Shown: piece after piece, positions 29,478 through 39,976 of the stretch
How positions within the stretch are numbered: position 1 is the first letter of the stretch
Layout: the number at the start of each line of letters is the position of its first letter
Source: CAVXGU01 sp963761615
GTDB taxonomy: Bacteria > Acidobacteriota > Vicinamibacteria > Vicinamibacterales > CAVVIG01
NCBI GenBank assembly: GCA_963761615.1
Contig: CAVXGU010000002.1
Span: 62,001-126,000 of the forward strand
Length of the DNA stretch: 64,000 nt
Reading direction: 5' to 3'
The notes under the pieces: generated by a model
Seen by the model: the letters and a program-made list of their open reading frames with translations, nothing else
Databases searched by the model: none
Told to the model about the DNA's origin: nothing
Made by a program: the position numbers and the translations under genes

Positions 29478-30119
29478 TTGCGGTTTCGTCACATCGCGAT
29501 CGAAGGGCCCTTCGGCGCGGGAAAGACGGCGCTCGCCGAACGCCTGGGCACGCGCCTCGACGCGACGATCGTTCTCGAGGAAACCGACAACCCGTTCCTC
29601 GCCGACTTCTACGCCGATCGTCCCGGCGCCGCGCTCCAGGCGCAGCTGTTCTACCTGCTCAACCGTCATCGGCAGCAGACCGCGCTTCGGCAGACCGACC
29701 TCTTCAGCCAGATGACCATCTGCGACTACCTGTTCGACAAGGACAAGATCTTCGCGTATTTGAACCTCGACGACAACGAGCTCTTCATCTATCAGCGGCT
29801 GTACGATCTGCTCGCGGCCGACGTGCCCACGCCGGACCTGGTCCTGTATCTGCAGGCCCCGACCGACGTCCTGCTGCGGCGCCTGCGCAGCCGCCCGCCG
29901 GACCCGGAGGCGCCCGCGTTCGAGCCGGACCCGAAGTACGTGCGGGAGCTGAACGAGGCGTACCATCACTACTTCTTCCACTACAATGCCACGCCGCTGC
30001 TCGTCGTGGAGACGTCGGAATTCGATTCCGACGCGAGCGACGAAGCCCTCGACGACCTGATCCGGCAACTGCGCAGCATGGGCCCCGGCACGCAGTACTA
30101 CGTGCCGAGAACGAAATAG
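29478..30119 (+). CDS. Deoxynucleoside kinase (dGK/dAK-like)
   Basis: 213-aa cytosolic P-loop kinase phosphorylating deoxynucleosides for salvage. Walker A is 'IEGPFGAGKT' at residues 8-17. The 'EETDNPFLADFY' and 'LFSQMTICDYLFDKDKIFA' (DRS-like) segments and the lid region 'RRLRSRPPD' match the deoxyadenosine/deoxyguanosine kinase family. The start is TTG 29478 ('MRFRHIAIEG'), 9 bp from the divergent HEAT/cyclophilin start, so the transcript may be nearly leaderless. Substrate preference cannot be read by eye. Confidence 0.9.
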   Translation: MRFRHIAIEGPFGAGKTALAERLGTRLDATIVLEETDNPFLADFYADRPGAALQAQLFYLLNRHRQQTALRQTDLFSQMTICDYLFDKDKIFAYLNLDDNELFIYQRLYDLLAADVPTPDLVLYLQAPTDVLLRRLRSRPPDPEAPAFEPDPKYVRELNEAYHHYFFHYNATPLLVVETSEFDSDASDEALDDLIRQLRSMGPGTQYYVPRTK

Positions 30120-30239
30120 GCTCTCGGCTCTCGGCTCTGGGCTCTCGGGCGGGTCACCGGTATACCGGGACAGCGGAACTGGCCCGAAGCCGAGAGCCCA
30201 GAGCCGAGAGCCCTCCTGGAGCCTGAAGCCCGGAGCCTG
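30119..30239. repeat. Inverted pair of GGCTCTC heptamer arrays with a CCGGTATACCGG core
   Basis: The left arm (30119-30150) reads GGCTCTC/GGCTCTG heptamers; the right arm (30184-30239) is the reverse complement type (GAGAGCC, GAGCCTG). The 33-bp core includes the perfect palindrome CCGGTATACCGG (30157-30168). The whole could form a long hairpin or cruciform between the kinase gene and accD. Confidence 0.85.
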
Positions 30240-30256
30240 ATAAGCTGACACCTTCA

Positions 30257-31108
30257 ATGGCCTGGTTCAAGAAGGCCCGCAAGCCCATCGAGGCGGCCAA
30301 GGACAAGTCGAGCCGCGTGCCCGAGGGGCTCTGGGTCAAGTGTCCCGGTTGTTCGCAGGTCATCTATAACAAGGATCTCCTCGCGAACCTGAACGTCTGT
30401 CCGAAGTGCGCGCACCACTTCCGGATCAATGCCACCGAGCGGCTCCGGATGCTGTTCGACGGCGGCGTGTGGGACGAGCACGACCCCGATCTCGTCTCGA
30501 CCGATCCGCTCGGCTTCACGGACACGAAGCCGTACAAGGCGCGCCTCGAGGCGAGCGCCCGGGCGACGGGCCTCAAGGACGCCGTGATCGTGGGCTCGGG
30601 CGCCATCGACGGCACGCCGGCCATCGTCGCGGCGATGGAGTACGGCTTCATCGGCGGCAGCATGGGCGTCGTGGTGGGGGAGAAGATCGCGCGCGCGATC
30701 GACCGGGGCCTCGCGTCGAAGACGCCGGTGATCGTGGTCTCGAGCTCCGGCGGCGCCCGCATGATGGAGGGCGCGCTGTCGCTCATGCAGATGGCCAAGA
30801 TCTGCGCCTCGCTCTCGCGGCTCGACCGCGCCGGCGTCCCCTACATCTCGGTGCTGACGGACCCGACCACCGGCGGCGTGCTCGCGAGCTTCGCGATGCT
30901 CGGCGACCTGAACATCGCCGAGCCGAAGGCCCAGATCGGCTTCGCCGGGCCGCGGGTGATCGAGCAGACGATCCGGCAGAAGCTGCCCGACGGCTTCCAG
31001 CGCAGCGAGTTCCTGCTCGACCGGGGCATGCTGGACGCGGTGGTCGACCGCCGCGAGATGAAGAGCCTGATCGCCAGGGCGCTGCGGTTCATGGTCGCGG
31101 CTGCGTGA
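30257..31108 (+). CDS. accD: Acetyl-CoA carboxylase carboxyltransferase subunit beta
   Basis: 283-aa cytosolic subunit that, with AccA, transfers carboxyl from biotin to acetyl-CoA, making malonyl-CoA. The N-terminal C4 zinc finger is seen as 'CPGCSQVIY' and 'CPKCAHHF'. The oxyanion-hole segments 'VSSSGGARMMEGALSLMQMA' and 'PTTGGVLASFAMLGD' are present. The stop overlaps the folC GTG start. accD-folC is a common bacterial gene pair. The other acc genes are not in the window. Confidence 0.97.
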   Translation: MAWFKKARKPIEAAKDKSSRVPEGLWVKCPGCSQVIYNKDLLANLNVCPKCAHHFRINATERLRMLFDGGVWDEHDPDLVSTDPLGFTDTKPYKARLEASARATGLKDAVIVGSGAIDGTPAIVAAMEYGFIGGSMGVVVGEKIARAIDRGLASKTPVIVVSSSGGARMMEGALSLMQMAKICASLSRLDRAGVPYISVLTDPTTGGVLASFAMLGDLNIAEPKAQIGFAGPRVIEQTIRQKLPDGFQRSEFLLDRGMLDAVVDRREMKSLIARALRFMVAAA

Positions 31109-32391
31109 TCGGATCGCTCGACTATCTCCTCGGCCTCGAGTACTTCGGCCTCAAGCTCGGCCTCGACAACATCACCGCGATCGTCGAGGCGATGGGACAT
31201 CCCGAGCGCGCGTTCCGGACGGCGCACATCGCGGGCACGAACGGCAAGGGATCGGTCGCGGCCATGATCGCCGCCGCCCTGCAGGCCGCCGGCCACCGGG
31301 CGGCCCGCTACACCTCGCCGCACCTGGTGCGCTTCAACGAGCGCTTCGTCGTCGAGGGCGAACCCGTGGGCGACGCGGAAATCGAGAGCGCCCTCGCCGA
31401 CGTCCGGGGCGTGGTGGACGGCCTGATCGCCGACGGCCGCCTCGCGGCGCAGCCGACGTTCTTCGAGGCGACGACCGCCGTCGCGTTCGAGCTGTTCCGG
31501 CGCCGGGGCGTCGACGTCGCCGCGATCGAGGTCGGACTCGGCGGGCGCCTCGATGCAACCAACGTGGTCTCGCCGCTGGTGACCGCCATCACCTCGATCG
31601 CGCTCGACCACCGCGAGCACCTCGGACCGACCCTCCGCGACATCGCGAGGGAGAAGGCGGGCATCATCAAGCCCGGCGTGCCGGTCGTGCTGGGCGACAT
31701 CGAGCCCGGCGCCCGGGCGGAGATCGAGCAGGTCGCGGCCGGGCGCGGCGCCCCCGTCGTGGCCGCGATCGAGGGCGTCCGCGTCGACGCCTCGCCGCCG
31801 TATCCGCCCGGACAGACGATCCGCCTCCGCACGCCCGTGCGCGACTACGGGACGCTCACGCTCGCGCTCGCCGGCGAACACCAGGTCCACAACGCCATCG
31901 TCGCCGTCCGCGCGCTCGAACTGCTCGCGGCGGCGGGCGTCGAGGTGCCGGCACCGGCCGTGGCCGCCGGTCTCGCGGCCGTGTCGTGGCCGGGCCGGCT
32001 CGACGTGCGCCGTCTGGCAGACGGGCGCGAGGCGCTGCTCGACGCCGCCCACAATCCCGAGGGCGCCGCCGCGCTCGCGGCGTACCTCCACGTCCGGCCG
32101 GGCGATCCGCCGGCGCTCGTCTTCGGCGCGACCGAAGACAAGGACGCGACGGGCATGCTCGCGTGTCTGCTGCCGCTCGTGCGCGCCTGCGTGACGACGC
32201 GCGCGTCGAACCGGCGGTCGGCCGATCCCGAGCGTCTGGCCGCGGTCGTGCGCCGGGTCGCGCCCGGGATGTCCGTGCAGGTCGTGCTCGATCCGGCCGG
32301 GGCGCTCGACGCAGCGTGGCGGATCGCGAACACGATCGTGGTGGCCGGATCGATCTTCCTGCTCGGCGATGTGCTGCCGGGCCTCCCGTGA
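31105..32391 (+). CDS. folC: Dihydrofolate synthase / folylpolyglutamate synthase
   Basis: 428-aa cytosolic Mur-ligase-like enzyme adding glutamate to dihydropteroate or folates. P-loop 'IAGTNGKGSVAAMIAAAL' near residue 46, then 'SPHLVRFNERF', 'EVGLGGRLDATNVV' and the C-terminal 'LDAAHNPEGAAAL' are all family hallmarks. The GTG start overlaps the accD stop. lptD follows 32 bp later. Confidence 0.95.
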   Translation: MIGSLDYLLGLEYFGLKLGLDNITAIVEAMGHPERAFRTAHIAGTNGKGSVAAMIAAALQAAGHRAARYTSPHLVRFNERFVVEGEPVGDAEIESALADVRGVVDGLIADGRLAAQPTFFEATTAVAFELFRRRGVDVAAIEVGLGGRLDATNVVSPLVTAITSIALDHREHLGPTLRDIAREKAGIIKPGVPVVLGDIEPGARAEIEQVAAGRGAPVVAAIEGVRVDASPPYPPGQTIRLRTPVRDYGTLTLALAGEHQVHNAIVAVRALELLAAAGVEVPAPAVAAGLAAVSWPGRLDVRRLADGREALLDAAHNPEGAAALAAYLHVRPGDPPALVFGATEDKDATGMLACLLPLVRACVTTRASNRRSADPERLAAVVRRVAPGMSVQVVLDPAGALDAAWRIANTIVVAGSIFLLGDVLPGLP

Positions 32392-32423
32392 TACATTTCC
32401 GGGCAGGTTCTCCTTCCAACCTC

Positions 32424-34745
32424 ATGCTTCGCCGGTTGCTGCCGATCCTGCTGCTCCTGGGAGGAATTGCGCTCCGTCCGGCGGACGCCCGCGCCCAGGG
32501 CGCGCAGAACATCCCGGACTTCGATCGCGTGGCGTACCACACGGTCCAGGTCGTCGGGAACAACCACTACAAGTTCTCCGGGGACGTCGAGCTCGCGCGC
32601 GGCGACACGACGATCTACGCCGACAACGTGGAGATCTGGACCGACGAGCACCGGGCGCAGGCCTCCGGCAACGTGCTGCTCGTCCAGGGCGAGAACCGCA
32701 TCGCGGCGGATCGGGCGGACTTCGACACCAGGACGCGGCTGGGCACGTTCTACAACGCGAGCGGGATCGCGACCGTGCAGCCGCCGCGCCAGGCGAGCCG
32801 CGGCAACGTGGCGGCGCTGCCGCCGATGACGGGCCAGAACACCAGCGTCTACTTCTTCGGTGAGACGGTGGAGAAGCAGGGACCGAAGAAGTACAAGATC
32901 ACCAACGGGGGATTCAGCACCTGCGTCCAGCCGACGCCGCGCTGGGACCTGCACGCCGACTCGGTCATCCTCAACATCGACCACTACACCGTGCTCCACC
33001 AGGCGGTGCTGAAGGTCAAGGGGGTGCCGCTCTTCTACGTGCCGATCCTGTACTACCCGACGAACCGGAAGAATCGCGCCACGGGCCTCCTGATCCCGAC
33101 TTACGGCTCCTCGTCGCTGCGCGGTCAGCAGATCAGCAACGCGTTCTTCTGGGCGATCGACCGCAGCCAGGACGCGACCTTCGAGCACGACTGGTACTCG
33201 AAGACCGGCCAGGGCGTCGGGGGCGAGTACCGCTACAACTGGGGCAGCGGCTCGATCGGGAACATGCGCGCCAACCTGCTCGACGAGCACGCCACCACCT
33301 ACGTGCAGAACGGCTCCCAGGTGACGGTCCCCGCCACGCGCAGCTACGAGATCGTCGGCAGCGCCAACCAGACGTTCGCGGGCAACATCCGGGCGCGCGC
33401 CCAGACCGACTACTTCTCCAGCATCACGTCGATGCAGACGTTCAACTCGAGCGTCGCCGCCTCGACGCGCAACCAGCGCACGATCGGCGCCAACGTCGTC
33501 GGGGCGTGGGGGGTGTATTCGCTGAACGGCACCTACAACCGCGTGCAGCAGTTCTACGACCAGAGCGACTCGACGCTGGTGGGAAGCGCCCCGAGCCTGT
33601 CGCTCACGCGGACGGAGCGTCCGCTGGCCCCGAACATCCCCCTGTACGTGTCCTTCACCGGCCAGTACGCGAAGCTCCTGTACGACAGCCGCTCGCCCAA
33701 CGTCGACGTGAACCAGTCCCTGTCGCGCGTCGACGTGCTGCCGCAGATCCGCTACCCGTTCAAGCGGTGGGAATGGCTCACGGTCAACGCGGCGCTCAGC
33801 TGGCGGGACACCTTCTACACGCGGAGCCTCGATCCGACCACGACGGATCCGGTCACCGGGCGGTTCGCGATCCTCGACCAGGGGCTGAACCGGCGGTTCT
33901 TCACCGCGCAGGCGCAGATGGTCGGACCGGTGTTCAACCGGATCTGGGACACGCCGCACAACGGCTACGCCGAGAAGTTCAAGCACTCCATCGAACCGTT
34001 CCTGAACATCGCGCGCACCTCGACGGTGGACAACTACGCGCAGATCGTCCAGATCGACACCGTCGACTCGATCGTCGGCGGCACGACGCAGCTCACCTAC
34101 GGCGTGCGGAACCGGTTCTACGCCAAGCGGCGCCAGGGACGCATCAGCCAGGCCCAGGAGTTCCTCACCGTCGAGCTGACCCAGTCCTACTACTCGAACC
34201 AGCTCGCCTCGCGCTTCGACCCCACCTACAACGCGAGCTTCAGCAGCGCGACGACGCCGAGCAAGTTCTCGCCCGTGCTGCTCAACGTGCGGGTGGCCCC
34301 CACCAACGGCGTCAACGCCACGGTGCGCGCCGAGTTCGACAGCAAGTACAAGAGCCTCGAGAGCCTCGCGGCCAACGGGAGCGTCGACCTCGCCCGGAGC
34401 CTGCAGGCCACCGTGGGCTGGGTCCGGACGAGCGACGTCGGCCCGAGCGGATCGACCACCACCGGCGACGCGCTCCAGACGGCGACCAACGTCCACACGT
34501 CGGACAACCGCTTCGGCGGCACCTACTCGATGCTCTGGGACATCTTCCGCTCGACGATGCAGAACCAGCGGTTCTCGGCGTTCTACAACGCGCAGTGCTG
34601 CGGCATCGCCTTCGAGTGGCAGAGCATCAACTACGGCGCCCTGTCGCTCGTACCGGCCGACCACCGCTTCTTCCTCTCCTTCACCCTCGCGGGGCTCGGC
34701 AACTTCTCTCCGCTCAACGGCGCCATGGCCGACGTACCGCGCTAG
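32424..34745 (+). CDS. lptD: LptD/OstA-like LPS-assembly outer-membrane protein
   Basis: 773 aa with a clear signal peptide ('MLRRLLPILLLLGGIALRP', cleavage near ADARAQ). Residues about 30-150 form an OstA/LptA-like beta-jellyroll ('GDVELARGDTTIYADNVEIW', 'ASGNVLLVQGENRIAADRAD'). The rest is an outer-membrane beta-barrel rich in alternating aromatic and polar residues, with 'TNRKNRATGLLIPTYGSS' typical of LptD. Partner function: it inserts LPS into the outer leaflet with LptE. ATG 32424 is chosen for the signal peptide; GTG 32388 overlapping the folC stop is in frame. The rmd-like sugar gene follows immediately. Confidence 0.88.
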   Translation: MLRRLLPILLLLGGIALRPADARAQGAQNIPDFDRVAYHTVQVVGNNHYKFSGDVELARGDTTIYADNVEIWTDEHRAQASGNVLLVQGENRIAADRADFDTRTRLGTFYNASGIATVQPPRQASRGNVAALPPMTGQNTSVYFFGETVEKQGPKKYKITNGGFSTCVQPTPRWDLHADSVILNIDHYTVLHQAVLKVKGVPLFYVPILYYPTNRKNRATGLLIPTYGSSSLRGQQISNAFFWAIDRSQDATFEHDWYSKTGQGVGGEYRYNWGSGSIGNMRANLLDEHATTYVQNGSQVTVPATRSYEIVGSANQTFAGNIRARAQTDYFSSITSMQTFNSSVAASTRNQRTIGANVVGAWGVYSLNGTYNRVQQFYDQSDSTLVGSAPSLSLTRTERPLAPNIPLYVSFTGQYAKLLYDSRSPNVDVNQSLSRVDVLPQIRYPFKRWEWLTVNAALSWRDTFYTRSLDPTTTDPVTGRFAILDQGLNRRFFTAQAQMVGPVFNRIWDTPHNGYAEKFKHSIEPFLNIARTSTVDNYAQIVQIDTVDSIVGGTTQLTYGVRNRFYAKRRQGRISQAQEFLTVELTQSYYSNQLASRFDPTYNASFSSATTPSKFSPVLLNVRVAPTNGVNATVRAEFDSKYKSLESLAANGSVDLARSLQATVGWVRTSDVGPSGSTTTGDALQTATNVHTSDNRFGGTYSMLWDIFRSTMQNQRFSAFYNAQCCGIAFEWQSINYGALSLVPADHRFFLSFTLAGLGNFSPLNGAMADVPR

Positions 34746-35681
34746 ATGGCCCCGCCCGTTCTCGTCACCGGAGCCGCGGGATTCGCCGGACGCCACCTCG
34801 TCGATCTGCTGACCGGTGACGGCCGGCCCGTCGTGGGCTGGCACCGCCCGGGTGGAGTCCACGCGGCGGCTCCAGGCCTCGCCTGGGACGCCGTCGACCT
34901 GCTCGACCGCGCCGCCGTGCGCGAGTCCGTCGCGCGGTGGCAGCCCCGGACCGTGTATCACTGCGCGGGCGCGTCGCACGTGGGGCACTCCTGGGACTGC
35001 ATCGAGTCGACGTTCGCCACCAACGTGCTCGCGACGCACCACCTGCTCGAGGCCCTCGCGGCCGAGGGGCTCGGAGCGCGCGTCCTGCTCGTCAGCTCGG
35101 CGATGGTCTACGCCCCGACCGACGAGCCGATCACCGAGGATCACCGCCTCGCGCCGGCCAACCCGTACGGGCTGAGCAAGCTGGCCATGGAGCTCCTCGG
35201 TCGGCACGAGCGCGGCGTCGAGATCGTCCTGGCCCGCGCGTTCAATCACTGCGGCCCCGGCCAGAGTCCGTCGTTCGTGGCGTCCGGCTTCGCGCAGCGC
35301 ATCGCCGACGTCGAGGCCGGAAGGAGCGAGCCGGTGATCGCGGTCGGGAACCTCGAGGCCCGCCGGGATCTCACCGACGTGCGCGACACCGTGCGCGCCT
35401 ACCGGGCGATCCTCGAGCGCGGGCTGCCGGGCCGGCCGTACAACGTCTGCTCCGGGCGCGCGATCGAGATCCGCGACCTGCTCGATCGGCTCTTGTCGCG
35501 CGCGCGGGTGCGGATTGCGGTCCGCGTCGATCCCGCCCACTACCAGCCCAACGACGCGCCCCTGCTCGTCGGCGACCCCTCGCGGGTGCGGGAGGAGCTC
35601 GGATGGCAGCCCGAGATCCCCTTCGACCAGACGCTGGACGATCTGCTCGATTACTGGCGCCTCGGCCCTCCCCAGCCTTGA
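34746..35681 (+). CDS. NAD-dependent epimerase/reductase, GDP-6-deoxy-D-mannose reductase-like
   Basis: 311-aa extended short-chain dehydrogenase. Rossmann motif 'VTGAAGFAGRHLVDLL' is at the N-terminus, and 'SSAMVYAP' and the catalytic Tyr-Lys in 'PYGLSKLAMELL' follow. 'LARAFNHCGPGQSPSFVASG' is very like RMD enzymes, which reduce GDP-4-keto-6-deoxymannose to GDP-rhamnose. It directly follows lptD, with no intervening bases, so a role in a cell-surface sugar is plausible. Exact substrate uncertain. Confidence 0.8.
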   Translation: MAPPVLVTGAAGFAGRHLVDLLTGDGRPVVGWHRPGGVHAAAPGLAWDAVDLLDRAAVRESVARWQPRTVYHCAGASHVGHSWDCIESTFATNVLATHHLLEALAAEGLGARVLLVSSAMVYAPTDEPITEDHRLAPANPYGLSKLAMELLGRHERGVEIVLARAFNHCGPGQSPSFVASGFAQRIADVEAGRSEPVIAVGNLEARRDLTDVRDTVRAYRAILERGLPGRPYNVCSGRAIEIRDLLDRLLSRARVRIAVRVDPAHYQPNDAPLLVGDPSRVREELGWQPEIPFDQTLDDLLDYWRLGPPQP

Positions 35682-35780
35682 TTACCGGCGCCGGGGCCCC
35701 ACCCCCGGCGCGAACTGCCGACGCTCGCGCTCGGATTTCCGTGTCCTCGCGCTCGCGTGGCGCCGGGCGCTCGGCAGCCG

Positions 35781-35809
35781 TTGACAGCGGCCGCGACCGG
35801 CGCCATCAT
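35781..35809 (+). promoter_or_regulatory. Possible promoter for the radical SAM gene
   Basis: Consensus TTGACA (35781-35786), a 17-bp spacer and CATCAT (35804-35809), 10 bp before the chosen ATG at 35820. A very short leader would result. Confidence 0.4.
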
Positions 35810-35819
35810 TGGCGAACAA

Positions 35820-36845
35820 ATGGCGAAAGACGCGATCCCGCTCCTCTTCGACCTGGGTGCGCCGCGTCCGACCCTGAGAGCCGTCGCGGCGGCCGTCAAG
35901 GAAGGTGGAGCCGACGCGCTGACCGACGCCGAACGCCGGGCCGACGCCGCCCGCTACCAGGAAGTCACCTGCCGGTCGGCACTCAACCGCGTCGAGGGCA
36001 TGCCGTTCCGCTGGACGCTCAATGCCTACCGCGGCTGCACGCACGGCTGCCACTACTGCTTCGCCCGCCGGTACCACACCCAGCTGGAGCTGAATGCGGA
36101 CGACGAGTTCGCGTCGGTCATTCTGGTCAAGCGCAATCTGGTCGACGTCCTCAGACGCGAGCTCGATCGTCCGGGCTGGACGCAGGAGGTGGTGGCGATC
36201 GGCACGGCCACCGATCCGTACCAGCCGATCGAAGGCCACTACCGGCTGACGCGCGCCTCCCTCGAGGCGCTCGCGCGCGCGAAGACGCCGGCCAGCGTGG
36301 TCACCAAGGGACCGATGGTCGTCAGGGACATCGACGTGCTGTCGGATCTGGCGCGGTCGGCGGGCTGCACCGTCTACCTCAGCGTCCCGACCGTCGACGA
36401 GGACGCGTGGCGCCAGCTCGAGCCGGGAACGGCGCACCCGCTGCAGCGCCTGCGGGCGGTGCGCGAGCTCGCGGATGCGGGCCTCGACGTCGGCGTCCTG
36501 ATGGCGCCGATCGTCCCCGCCTTCTCATCGTCGCCGGCGAAGCTCGAGCGGACGATGAAGGCGATTGCCGACCACGGCGCCCGGTTCGTCGGGTGCATGG
36601 TGATGCACCTGCAGGACGGCGCACGCGCGCACTTCATGAGCTTCCTCGCCCGGGAGTTCCCGCGGCTGGTGCCGCGCTACGAGAAGCTGTACGCGAGGAA
36701 GCACGCGCCCGAGGCGTACCGCTCCGAGGTGCGGAGCCTGGTCCGGCTGCTCCAGGATCGGTACGGGCCCTGGCCGGGCCGGGCGGCGACGACGGCGCCG
36801 GACGCGAGCCCGGCGCCGCCTGAACAGGTCGGCTTCAGCTGGTGA
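35820..36845 (+). CDS. Radical SAM protein of the SplB-like/Rv2578c type
   Basis: 341-aa cytosolic protein. 'RGCTHGCHYCFARRYH' contains the CX3CX2C motif that binds the [4Fe-4S] cluster. 'AIGTATDPYQPIEGHYRLTR' and 'VVTKGPMVVRDIDVL' are features of the SplB-like radical SAM family often called Rv2578c-type, whose biochemical role is unknown. The start at 35820 is preferred to an upstream ATG at 35757 because the predicted promoter lies between them. The 3' end overlaps the convergent htpX by 11 bp. Confidence 0.85.
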   Translation: MAKDAIPLLFDLGAPRPTLRAVAAAVKEGGADALTDAERRADAARYQEVTCRSALNRVEGMPFRWTLNAYRGCTHGCHYCFARRYHTQLELNADDEFASVILVKRNLVDVLRRELDRPGWTQEVVAIGTATDPYQPIEGHYRLTRASLEALARAKTPASVVTKGPMVVRDIDVLSDLARSAGCTVYLSVPTVDEDAWRQLEPGTAHPLQRLRAVRELADAGLDVGVLMAPIVPAFSSSPAKLERTMKAIADHGARFVGCMVMHLQDGARAHFMSFLAREFPRLVPRYEKLYARKHAPEAYRSEVRSLVRLLQDRYGPWPGRAATTAPDASPAPPEQVGFSW

Positions 36846-37671
36846 AGGGATGGGAGCCGAGGAGCGCCGCGATGCGCTTCTCGGTGGGCGGGTGCGTGCT
36901 GAACAGGGAGCCCAGTCCGCCCATCGAGAACGGCTTCATGATGAAGAGGTGGGCCGTCGCCGGGTTCGCCGCCAGCGGTACACGCCTGGAGGCCGCCTCG
37001 ATCTTCCTGAGCGCGCTCGCGAGGCCGTACGGGCTGCCCGCGATCGCGGCACCGCCCGCGTCGGCGTCGTACTCCCGCGACCGCGAGATGGCGGCCTGAA
37101 TCAGCATCGCCGCCAGCGGCGCGACGATCATCGCCGCCAGGGCGGCCAGCGGCCCGCCGTCGCGGCTGCGCCGGTCGCCGCCTCCGAAGAAGAGCGCGAA
37201 GCGCGACAACATCATGATTGCGGCCGCGAGCGTGGCGGCGACCGAGCTCGTGAGGATGTCGCGGTGCTTCACGTGCGCGAGCTCGTGGCCGATCACGCCG
37301 GTCAGCTCCTCGTCGTCGAGAATCTGGAGGATGCCGTCGGTCGCGCAGACGGCGGCGTGGCGCGGGTTGCGCCCGGTCGCGAACGCGTTGGGTGACGGCT
37401 GCGGGATGACGTAGACCTTCGGCTGCGGCAGGCCCGCGCGCTGGACGAGGTTGCTGACGATCCGGTAGAGACGGTGATCGGGCCCCACCTCCTGCGCGCG
37501 GTACATGCGCAGGACGAGCTTGTCCGAGAACCAGTACGACCCGAAGTTCATCATCACGGCGAAGGCGAACGCGATTACGAGACCCTGCTGGCCGCCGAGC
37601 GCGTCGCCAATCAGCAGCAGGAGCGCGCTCATCGCGCCGAGCAGGCAGGCAGTCTTGAGCGTGTTGGTCAT
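36835..37671 (-). CDS. htpX: HtpX-like membrane zinc metalloprotease
   Basis: 278-aa inner-membrane M48 protease involved in quality control of membrane proteins. Two N-terminal TM helices are followed by the catalytic motif 'GVIGHELAHVKHRDIL' (HExxH) and two further hydrophobic segments ('VAATLAAAIMMLS', 'MIVAPLAAMLIQAAIS'). The third zinc ligand Glu lies in 'SREYDADAGGAAI'. The C-terminal 'STHPPTEKRIAAL' is family-typical. Heat-shock control is usual in the family but no specific signal is seen here. Confidence 0.95.
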   Translation of the reverse strand: MTNTLKTACLLGAMSALLLLIGDALGGQQGLVIAFAFAVMMNFGSYWFSDKLVLRMYRAQEVGPDHRLYRIVSNLVQRAGLPQPKVYVIPQPSPNAFATGRNPRHAAVCATDGILQILDDEELTGVIGHELAHVKHRDILTSSVAATLAAAIMMLSRFALFFGGGDRRSRDGGPLAALAAMIVAPLAAMLIQAAISRSREYDADAGGAAIAGSPYGLASALRKIEAASRRVPLAANPATAHLFIMKPFSMGGLGSLFSTHPPTEKRIAALLGSHPFTS

Positions 37672-37745
37672 GTCGTTGATTCGATTCTACGCGTCATCGG
37701 GACGCTCTGCCCATTGGGACGTCCGGATGGGCTCACGGGTTCCTT

Positions 37746-37751
37746 TATAAT
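37746..37751 (+). promoter_or_regulatory. Consensus -10 box giving a near-leaderless transcript
   Basis: TATAAT ends at 37751, only 7 bases before ATG 37759. Transcription would start about at the start codon. No clear -35 is seen. Confidence 0.4.
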
Positions 37752-37758
37752 CCAGGAC

Positions 37759-38301
37759 ATGAAGACCCTGGCAGCGCTCGCCGCCCTCGCCTGGATGGCA
37801 CAGCAGCCGCCGGTGCCGAAGCCCTTCCCCCAGCCGGGGTCGGCGCAGACTGTCGCGCCGCGGTCGGCGCCGGTCCAGCCGCCGTCGGCCTCCCCGGAGG
37901 CGCAGCCGCCGCAGCCGGCGGGGCCGGCAGGACAGGCGCCGACCGAGGCCGTGCTCGGCCTGCCGGTCTACCCCAACGCGACGTTCATCGCGTCGTACGA
38001 CGCCGGCCGCGGCCAGCGGTTCTACCTGTACGGATCGACCGCCACGTTCGAGATGCTCGTCTCGTACTACCGCACGATGTTGAAGGAGCGCGGCGACCAG
38101 GTCTTCGACACGCCCGCCACGTACGAGTTCGACGTGGGGAAGTTCCGGGAAGACGACATGGCGTTTCCGCCGGGGGTGACGATCAAGGACTTTCAGTCGA
38201 GCCTGTCGGCGGGCTATCCCAATCCGGATCCGACCGCGCAGGTGAAGGCCTTCCCGACGGTCATCCAGATCGTCCCGCTGCCGCCGGAGCAAAGGCAGTA
38301 G
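37759..38301 (+). CDS. Exported proline-rich protein of unknown function
   Basis: 180 aa. A short hydrophobic N-terminus ('MKTLAALAALAWMAQQ') is followed by a Pro/Gln/Ala-rich linker (about residues 17-62). A compact domain comes after it, beginning 'GLPVYPNATFIASYDAG' and containing 'FYLYGSTATFEMLVSYYRTM'. I recognise the 'YPNA... YYRTMLKERG' pattern as recurrent in uncharacterised acidobacterial proteins but know no function. It lies between htpX and thiC (convergent, 12-bp gap). Confidence 0.75.
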   Translation: MKTLAALAALAWMAQQPPVPKPFPQPGSAQTVAPRSAPVQPPSASPEAQPPQPAGPAGQAPTEAVLGLPVYPNATFIASYDAGRGQRFYLYGSTATFEMLVSYYRTMLKERGDQVFDTPATYEFDVGKFREDDMAFPPGVTIKDFQSSLSAGYPNPDPTAQVKAFPTVIQIVPLPPEQRQ

Positions 38302-38313
38302 GGGCGCCGGGCC

Positions 38314-39888
<1,575 letters not shown>

Positions 39889-39894
39889 CTCCGC

Positions 39895-39976
39895 TCTCCC
39901 TTCGCCGGTCTGAACCGGATCAGGTTCCAAGGGTCTGCTCTCAATCCCGTCGAGGGATACCCCTGGCGGCCAGGGT
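39895..39976 (-). promoter_or_regulatory. TPP (THI-box) riboswitch upstream of thiC
   Basis: Minus-strand sequence contains the conserved THI-box elements in order: AGGGGUAUCCC, a variant of CUGAGA as UUGAGAG, ACCCUU and GAACCUGAUCCGGUU, then ACCGGCGAAGGGA. It ends 6 bases before the thiC ATG, so control is probably translational, by hiding the ribosome-binding site (GGGAGAG). Its 5' part overlaps the 3' end of alkD (39941-39976). Confidence 0.95.

Noticed and set aside
35682..35819. Coding sequence between the rmd-like gene and the radical SAM gene
   Set aside because: The open frame has no family-like residues and contains a probable promoter.
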